NCBI RefSeq assembly: GCF_006716095.1 | Contig: NZ_VFOK01000001.1 | Span: forward strand, 2,139,375 to 2,203,374 | DNA: 64,000 bases | From: Barrientosiimonas humi | GTDB taxonomy: Bacteria > Actinomycetota > Actinomycetes > Actinomycetales > Dermatophilaceae | Direction: 5' to 3' | Part shown: positions 58,808 through 64,000 of the stretch, in pieces | How the letters are laid out: every line of letters starts with the position of its first letter | Position numbering within the stretch: position 1 is the stretch's first letter | Notes under the pieces: model-generated | What the model saw: the letters and a program-made list of their open reading frames with translations, nothing else | The model's database searches: none | What the model was told of the DNA's origin: nothing | Translations under genes and position numbers: made by a program

Positions 58808-59749
58808 TCAGTGCGTCCCGGCCTCGGCCTTGGCCCCCCGCTTGGGGACGAAGTGCATGATCGTCACGATGATCGCGCCGACGATGACGCCGAGGATCGC
58901 CGAGCCGATGGTGTTGACGATCCAGCCGAGGATGCCGCCGATCCCGCCCACGCCCTCGGCGGCGACCTGCACGTGGTGCACGAGGTCGTACGGCAGGGTG
59001 AAGCCGAGCTCGTCGAAGCCGACCAGCAGGATGTGCCCGCCGACCCAGATCATGGCGGCGACACCGACGACCGACAGGGTGGTGAGCAGCTTCGGCATGG
59101 CGGCGACGAGGCCGGCGCCGAAGCGCTGCTGCAGCCGGGAGGACTTCTGGCTCATGCTCAGGCCGATGTCGTCCATCTTCACGATGAACCCGACGACGCC
59201 GTAGACCAGCGCGGTGATCGCGATCGCGACGATGACCAGGGTGATCGCGCGACGCACGAACGGCTCGTTCGCGATGGTGTTGAGCGAGATGACCATGATC
59301 TCGGCCGACAGGATGAAGTCGGTGCGCACGGCGCGCGCGACGATGGTGTCCTCGTCGGTCTCGGCCGCCTCGGACTCCTTGGCCTCCTGGTGGCCGGAGA
59401 TCCGCTCCCAGATCTTCTCGACGCCCTCGTAGCACAGGTAGGCACCGCCGAGCATGAGCAGCGGCGTGAGCAGCCACGGCAGGAACTGGCTGAGCAGCAG
59501 CGCCACCGGCGTGATGATCAGCAGCTTGTTGCGCAGCGAGCCCTTGGCGATCCGCTTGATGATCGGGAGCTCGCGCTCGGCCGCGAGGCCCTGGACGTAG
59601 CGCGGCGTGACGGCGGTGTCGTCGACGATGACACCGGCGGCCTTGGCGCTGGCGCGGCCCGCGGCGGCGCCCACGTCGTCGATCGAGGCCGCGGCCGCCT
59701 TGGCGAGCACGGCGACGTCGTCGAGCAGCGCGAACAGTCCCCCGGCCAT
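58808..59749 (-). CDS. DUF808 (YedI-like) membrane protein
   Basis: Membrane protein of 313 residues with about six membrane segments. The DUF808 signature is clear: a soluble N-terminus ALLDDVAVLAKAAAASIDDV, then VIVDDTAVTPRYVQGL, ELPIIKRIAKGSLRNKLLI, and LMLGGAYLCYEGVEKI. The family (YedI in E. coli) has no assigned function. It is followed after 2 bases by the phosphoesterase gene, so both are probably cotranscribed. The start is the ATG at 59749. Confidence 0.9.
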   Translation of the reverse strand: MAGGLFALLDDVAVLAKAAAASIDDVGAAAGRASAKAAGVIVDDTAVTPRYVQGLAAERELPIIKRIAKGSLRNKLLIITPVALLLSQFLPWLLTPLLMLGGAYLCYEGVEKIWERISGHQEAKESEAAETDEDTIVARAVRTDFILSAEIMVISLNTIANEPFVRRAITLVIVAIAITALVYGVVGFIVKMDDIGLSMSQKSSRLQQRFGAGLVAAMPKLLTTLSVVGVAAMIWVGGHILLVGFDELGFTLPYDLVHHVQVAAEGVGGIGGILGWIVNTIGSAILGVIVGAIIVTIMHFVPKRGAKAEAGTH

Positions 59750-59900
59750 CAGCGCACCACCGGGCGGGCCGCGCGGGTGCTGGACGGGAGGGAGGACGAG
59801 AGGTCGGTCAGTGCCACGGCGCTCAGCCTAGCCAGCCGAGGGCGTACGCCGCGCGCACCGACCGCGCGTGCGTCCGGTCCGCGCGGGGCGGGGGAGGTCG

Positions 59901-59966
59901 GGTCGGACGGGTGCCAGGTCGGACGGGTGCCGGGTCAGACCGGGTGCCGGGTCAGACCGGGTGCTG
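59901..59966. repeat. Four-unit minisatellite across mtr stop codon
   Basis: GGTCGGACGGGTGCCA, GGTCGGACGGGTGCCG, GGTCAGACCGGGTGCCG and GGTCAGACCGGGTGCTG follow one another at 59901, 59917, 59933 and 59950 (16-17 base units). The last one contains the final codons and stop of the mycothione reductase gene (minus strand), so the array is an expansion of the gene end. Confidence 0.85.
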
Positions 59967-61334
59967 CGGCAGGTCGAGCCCGAGCAGCGCGTTCTCCAGC
60001 ACCTCGGCCATGGCCGGGTGGATCCAGTACTGCCCGCGCGCCATGTCAGCGGCCCTGAGCCCGAAGGTCAGCGCCTGGATCGCCGGCTGGATGACGGTGG
60101 TCGCGTCGGGGCCCATGATGTGCGCGCCGAGCAGCAGCCCGGAGCGCTGGTCGGCGACCAGCTTCACGAAGCTCGTGGTGTCCTCCATCGCCCAGCCGTA
60201 GGCGGTGTCGCCGTACATCTGGGTCTTGGTGGTCACCGCGAAACCCTGGTCGCGCGCCTGCTGCTCGGTGAGCCCGACCGTCGCGATCTGCGGGTGGCTG
60301 AACACGCCGGACGGGACGAAACGGTGGTCGAACGGGCGCAGGTCGTCGGGGTGGGTGAGGTTGTACGCCACTCGCCGCGCCTCGTGGTTGGCGACGTGCT
60401 TGAGCTGGAAGTCGCTGCTGACGTCGCCGAGCGCCCAGACGCCCTCGGCGGTGGTGCGGCCGTAGGCGTCGACCCGGACCCGACCGTCGTCGGTGGTCGC
60501 GACCCCGGCGGCCTCGAGGCCGAGGCCGAGGGTCGACGGCTCGCGGCCGGTCGCGACGAGCAGCAGGTCGGCCTCGACCTCGGTGCCGTCGTCGAGCCCG
60601 AGCCGCACCTGCGTCGCGTCGCCGCTCGCCTGCACGACGTGGCGGCCGAGCCGCACGTCCCACTGCTTGACCGCCAGCTCGGTGAAGGCCGTGGCGATCT
60701 CGTCGTCGAGGTGGCGCAGCATGCGGTCGCCGCGCGCGACGATCGTGACCTCGACGCCGAGGGAGGAGAAGACGTGGGCGAACTCCGAGGCGATGAAGCC
60801 CGCGCCGACGATCGCCATCCGCCGCGGCAGCCGGTCGATGCGCATGATCGTGTCGCTGGTGTGGAACGGCACGCCCGACCGCAGGATCACGTCGGGCGCC
60901 ACCGCGTGCGAGCCGGTGGCGATGACCACCTGGGTGCCGGTGATCGTCTCGGCGCCGCCGGGGAGGTCGACCGAGACCTCCCGCGGCCCGGTGAAGGTGC
61001 CCCGGCCGAGATAGGCCGTGGTGTTCGGCCCGTTGACGCGGTAGTCCTTGCCGGCGTCGGAGATCGGGTCGATGCGGCCGAAGATCCGGTCGCGGATGTC
61101 GCGCCAGCGCACGTCGTCGAGCGTGGAGTCGACGCCGTAGCGGTCGGAGTCACGCACCGTCGTCGCGACCTCGGCGGCGTAGACGAACATCTTGGTCGGG
61201 ATGCATCCGACGTTGAGGCAGGTGCCGCCGAAGATGCCGTCCTCGACGATCGCCACCTTCTTGCCGTCGAAGGCGGGGGTCACCAACGAGTTGCCCGAGC
61301 CGCTGCCGATGATGACCAGGTCGTAGTGCGTCAC
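59952..61334 (-). CDS. mtr: Mycothione reductase
   Basis: Flavoprotein disulfide reductase of 460 residues that reduces mycothione with NADPH, keeping mycothiol reduced. FAD-binding GSGSGN is at residue 10, the redox pair is C39/C44 in GGTCLNVGCIPTK, the NADPH fold has AIVGAGFIASEFAHVFSSLG near 175, and the C-terminal interface ends in HPAMAEVLENALLGLDLPQ. The GTG at 61334 gives VTHYDLVIIGSGSG. This gene is one of the best single markers that the host makes mycothiol, an actinobacterial thiol. It is not near other mycothiol genes here. Confidence 0.95.
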   Translation of the reverse strand: MTHYDLVIIGSGSGNSLVTPAFDGKKVAIVEDGIFGGTCLNVGCIPTKMFVYAAEVATTVRDSDRYGVDSTLDDVRWRDIRDRIFGRIDPISDAGKDYRVNGPNTTAYLGRGTFTGPREVSVDLPGGAETITGTQVVIATGSHAVAPDVILRSGVPFHTSDTIMRIDRLPRRMAIVGAGFIASEFAHVFSSLGVEVTIVARGDRMLRHLDDEIATAFTELAVKQWDVRLGRHVVQASGDATQVRLGLDDGTEVEADLLLVATGREPSTLGLGLEAAGVATTDDGRVRVDAYGRTTAEGVWALGDVSSDFQLKHVANHEARRVAYNLTHPDDLRPFDHRFVPSGVFSHPQIATVGLTEQQARDQGFAVTTKTQMYGDTAYGWAMEDTTSFVKLVADQRSGLLLGAHIMGPDATTVIQPAIQALTFGLRAADMARGQYWIHPAMAEVLENALLGLDLPQHPV

Positions 61335-61399
61335 GCCCTTCAGGGTAGAGACCGGGCGGGGGGTGTGACGCGCGCGGTCGCCCGCGAGCGAACGGTGGG

Positions 61400-62305
61400 T
61401 CAGGCGCTGCGGTCGCGGGCCACCTGGGCGCCGGCGCGCTGGAGCTCGGCGACCACCCGGCGGACCACCGCGCGCTCGGCGCGGTCGCGCCGGGACATGG
61501 CGACCACGAGGCGGGCCGAGTCGATGTCGCGCAGCTGCAGCAGACGTACGTCGGCGCGGGGGCGGGTGGTGAAGCGCGGCAGCAGCGCGATGCCCTCGCC
61601 GGCCACCACCAGCGCCTCGACGACCCGGTTGTCGCGCACCTCGTGGCGCACGTCGGCGCGCTCGCCGGTCACCCGTTCGATGGTGTCGACGAGGGTGCGG
61701 AAGGGATAGCCGCGGGGCGGGGCGATCCACGGCTCGCGGATCACCTCGGCGGGCCGCAGCGTGCGCCGACGGGACCAGCGGTGCCCGGCCCCGACGACGA
61801 CGTCGAGCGGCTCGCGCACGACGGGCTGGACGGACAGCCCCTGCCGACGCGGCGGCCGGGCGCGCATGGTGTGCCCCACGACGACGTCGTAGTCGGTCGC
61901 CAGCTGCGCGAAGTCCTCCTCGGAGACGTCGACGTCGTCGAGCTCGATGTCGATGGGCTCGTCGGCCAGGGCGGCGAGCACGAGGGGCACGAGGTACTCG
62001 GCGGCGCTGGGCAGGGCGGCCAGGCGGACCCGACCGGCGACCGCGCCACGGAACTCGTCGAGCCGGGCCTGCGCCCGTTCGAGGGCGGTCTCGACGTCGG
62101 AGGCGGCATCGGCGAGCAGCAGCGCCTCGTCCGTGAGCCGCACCCCGCGACCGTGCGGCCGCACCAGCGCCACCCCCAGGTCGCGCTCCGCCGAGCGCAG
62201 CTGCTGCGAGACGGCCGACGCGGTGCGGAAGCCCGCCTCGGCGACGGCCGCCACGCTCCCCCGGTCACGCAGCTCGCGCAGCAGGACGAGGTGCCGATGC
62301 TCCAT
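61400..62305 (-). CDS. LysR family transcriptional regulator
   Basis: Regulator of 301 residues: N-terminal winged helix (LVLLRELRDRGSVAAVAEAG, SAVSQQLRSAERDLGVALVR), linker helix, and a two-lobed effector domain (VRLAALPSAAEYLVPLVLAA to C-terminus). It diverges from the EamA transporter gene with a 71-base gap, the usual layout of a LysR regulator and its exporter. The effector is unknown. The start is the ATG at 62305. Confidence 0.92.
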   Translation of the reverse strand: MEHRHLVLLRELRDRGSVAAVAEAGFRTASAVSQQLRSAERDLGVALVRPHGRGVRLTDEALLLADAASDVETALERAQARLDEFRGAVAGRVRLAALPSAAEYLVPLVLAALADEPIDIELDDVDVSEEDFAQLATDYDVVVGHTMRARPPRRQGLSVQPVVREPLDVVVGAGHRWSRRRTLRPAEVIREPWIAPPRGYPFRTLVDTIERVTGERADVRHEVRDNRVVEALVVAGEGIALLPRFTTRPRADVRLLQLRDIDSARLVVAMSRRDRAERAVVRRVVAELQRAGAQVARDRSA

Positions 62306-62376
62306 GCAGACAGCCTAAAGAGTCGGTGCAGAAATGCTCAGTAGACCTGGACGGTGGCGAGCCGCACCATCGACGT

Positions 62377-63342
62377 ATGCCCCTCCGTCACCGCCTCCTC
62401 GCCGCGCTGGTCGCCGCTCTGTGGGGCGTCAACTTCCTGGCGATCCACGCCTCGCTCGAGCAGTTCCCGCCGTTCCTGCTCGTGGCGATGCGCTGGACCC
62501 TCATCGCGATCCCGACGCTGCTGCTGGTGCCCCGCCCCGAGGTGCCGCTGCGCTACCTGCTGGGTTACGGCCTCGGGTTCGGGGTGCTGCAGTTCACGTT
62601 CCTCTACTGGGCCATGGACAGCGGCATGCCGACCGGCCTGGCCTCGCTCGTGCTGCAGAGCTCCGCGTCGTTCACCGTGCTGCTCGGCGTGCTGGTGACG
62701 CGCGAGAAGCTCACCGGCGCACGGGCGTTCGGCGTCGCGGTCGCCGTGGTCGGCCTGGCGATCGTGGGCTCCCAGCGCGCGGGCGGGGCCACCTGGTGGC
62801 CGTTCGTGCTCACCCTCCTCGGAGGCCTGGGGTGGGCCCTGGGCAACATCGCGAGCCGGCAGGCCAAGCCGCCCAAGCCGCTGCACCTCACGCTGTGGAT
62901 GTCGGTGATCCCGCCGATCCCGATGCTCGCGCTGTCGCTCGCGGTCGAGGGCCCCGACCGGATCGTCGACGCGTTCGCGACCTCCGGCGACGCGTGGGGC
63001 GCGTGGGTGGGGCTGGCGTACACCGTGGTGCTGGGCACCGTCGTGGGCAGCGGCATCTGGACCTGGCTCATGGCGCGTCACCCGGCCAGCACGGTCGCAC
63101 CGTTCTCGATGCTGGTGCCGGTCGTCGGCATCAGCGCCGCCTGGCTGGCGCTCGGCGAGCGCCCGAACGCGGTCGAGCTGGCTGGCAGCGTGGTCGTCGT
63201 GGCCGGGGTGCTGCTCACCTCGGGCACCCGCCGCCGGATCAGTGGTGGCCGTCGGCGAGGTCGAGGTCGCGCGGGGTCAGCAGCCACACCGCCGCCGCGG
63301 CAACCAGCATCAGCAGGCCACCCAGCAGTCCGACCTTCGTGA
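62377..63342 (+). CDS. EamA/DMT family transporter
   Basis: Membrane transporter of 321 residues with about ten segments arranged as two EamA repeats (first from RHRLLAALVAALWGVNFLAI, with GMPTGLASLVLQSSASFTVL; second from WPFVLTLLGGLGWALGNIAS). The ATG at 62377 is chosen. The last 40 residues are a basic non-membrane tail that overlaps the convergent MFS gene by 104 bases; the domain proper ends near SGTRRR, so the stop position could reflect a recent loss of an earlier stop. EamA members export amino acids and other metabolites, and the LysR neighbour probably controls it. Confidence 0.88.
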   Translation: MPLRHRLLAALVAALWGVNFLAIHASLEQFPPFLLVAMRWTLIAIPTLLLVPRPEVPLRYLLGYGLGFGVLQFTFLYWAMDSGMPTGLASLVLQSSASFTVLLGVLVTREKLTGARAFGVAVAVVGLAIVGSQRAGGATWWPFVLTLLGGLGWALGNIASRQAKPPKPLHLTLWMSVIPPIPMLALSLAVEGPDRIVDAFATSGDAWGAWVGLAYTVVLGTVVGSGIWTWLMARHPASTVAPFSMLVPVVGISAAWLALGERPNAVELAGSVVVVAGVLLTSGTRRRISGGRRRGRGRAGSAATPPPRQPASAGHPAVRPS

Positions 63343-64000
63343 ACGCGTCGGTGAAGGCGGTGCGCGCCAGGTCGGCTACCGCCTGACCCGCCGGCCCGAG
63401 CTGCTGGGCGACGGTGAGCGCGCCGCCGATGGAGTCCTGCACCGCCGGCAGGGCAGCATCGGGCAGGCCGGCCTCGCGCAGCTGGGCCACGGGCAGGTCA
63501 CCGCGGTAGACACCCGCCGCGGCACTGCCGAGCGTGGCCACGCCCAGCGCGGCACCGACCTCGTAGCTGACCTCCTCGATCGCCGCGGCGTTGCCCGCGC
63601 GGTCTGCCGGCGCGCTGCCCATGATGAGCGCCGAGGCGATGGCCAGCGATCCCGTGGAGATCCCGACCAGCGCGAAAGCGACTGCGGCCCAAGGGATCTC
63701 GAGCGGTTGCGGCGCCCAGAAGAGCAGGCTGAACCCGAGGCCGCCGACCGCGAGCCCTCCGGCCAGCACCGGACGTACGCCCACGCGGGCCGCGAGGCCC
63801 GGCGCCAGCGGCGCCGCCACCGCCCCGCCGATCGCGGCAGGCAGCAGCGCCACGCCGCCGCGGATCGGCGAGAGACCCTCGACCAGCTGCAGCCACTGTG
63901 CCCCGAGCAGCATGGCGCCGGCCATCGCGAGCGAGGTCAGCAGCGCGGCCAGGACGCCGGCCGTGAACGGGCGACGGGTGAACAGGCGCACGTCGAGCAC
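63239..64000 (-). CDS. MFS drug-type exporter, C-terminal part
   Basis: The visible 253 residues are the second half of a 14-segment DHA2/EmrB-type transporter. The first residues (LDVRLFTRRPFTAGVLAALL) correspond to the stretch entering helix 9 or so, and GGVALLPAAIGGAVAAPLAP and GLAIASALIMGSAPADRAGN follow. The gene continues past position 64000, so its start is outside. It converges with the EamA gene and overlaps its tail. Such proteins are multidrug or antibiotic exporters; the substrate is unknown. Confidence 0.85.
   Translation of the reverse strand: MLDVRLFTRRPFTAGVLAALLTSLAMAGAMLLGAQWLQLVEGLSPIRGGVALLPAAIGGAVAAPLAPGLAARVGVRPVLAGGLAVGGLGFSLLFWAPQPLEIPWAAVAFALVGISTGSLAIASALIMGSAPADRAGNAAAIEEVSYEVGAALGVATLGSAAAGVYRGDLPVAQLREAGLPDAALPAVQDSIGGALTVAQQLGPAGQAVADLARTAFTDAFTKVGLLGGLLMLVAAAAVWLLTPRDLDLADGHH

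Overview
The window is about 72% GC by eye and reads as chromosome of a high-GC Gram-positive actinobacterium. Several marker genes support this: mycothione reductase, WhiB1, the MtrA-MtrB-LpqB cluster, a PdtaS-type kinase, a 1,615-residue NAD-dependent glutamate dehydrogenase and a DUF222/HNH protein. The order whiB1, pdtaS, tgs-like acyltransferase, Rv3235-like gene, secA, hpf, comF, lpqB, mtrB, mtrA, sahH matches my memory of the Mycobacterium tuberculosis stretch Rv3219-Rv3248c. The gene content fits a Micrococcales member (Dermacoccaceae or Intrasporangiaceae type), but that placement is inference.

Layout. 1-6.5 kb: a carbohydrate ABC importer operon (ATPase, binding lipoprotein, two permeases, GH13 alpha-glucosidase) divergent from a ROK regulator, with a repeated 10-bp box between them. 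6.6-11.3 kb: a Tad/Flp pilus operon (tadA, tadB, tadC, small pilin-like protein, three TadE/TadG-type pseudopilins), mostly joined by 4-bp overlaps. 11.5-17.6 kb: a 1,405-residue FHA-FtsK/EssC-like ATPase followed by two paralogous exported proteins. 17.6-20.8 kb: phenolic acid decarboxylase, a small membrane protein, whiB1 and pdtaS. 21-29 kb: glutamate dehydrogenase and PruA, the last oxidative steps of proline and glutamate catabolism, around two small genes. 29-34 kb: a nucleotidyltransferase, a DUF6912-like gene, a WS/DGAT acyltransferase, and a TadZ-like ATPase with an SAF/RcpC-like protein that probably serve the pilus operon 20 kb away.

34-36.4 kb: a BldC/excisionase-like HTH gene, an uncharacterised 182-residue protein, a LysM protein and the Rv3235-like gene. 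A striking array of five AGAT/TGAT boxes at exact 10-bp spacing lies between the divergent genes here. 36.5-39.3 kb: secA. 39.6-47.4 kb: an accessory-looking block with a MerR/GyrI regulator, a protein of four fused GNAT domains, a Tat-type exported protein, an AadA-like nucleotidyltransferase and a DUF222-HNH protein. 47.6-57.3 kb: YcaQ-like DNA glycosylase, NarL-type regulator, hpf, comF, lpqB-mtrB-mtrA and sahH. 57.5-64 kb: an acidic disordered protein, a phosphoesterase, a DUF808 membrane protein, mycothione reductase, a LysR/EamA divergent pair and a truncated MFS exporter.

No rRNA, tRNA, CRISPR array, insertion sequence or phage gene was recognised. The most unusual non-coding structure is a three-copy intergenic hairpin family, a set of short tandem duplications concentrated at gene 3' ends, and the 10-bp-phased box array at 34.9 kb. 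The GH13 gene and the MFS gene are cut by the window edges.
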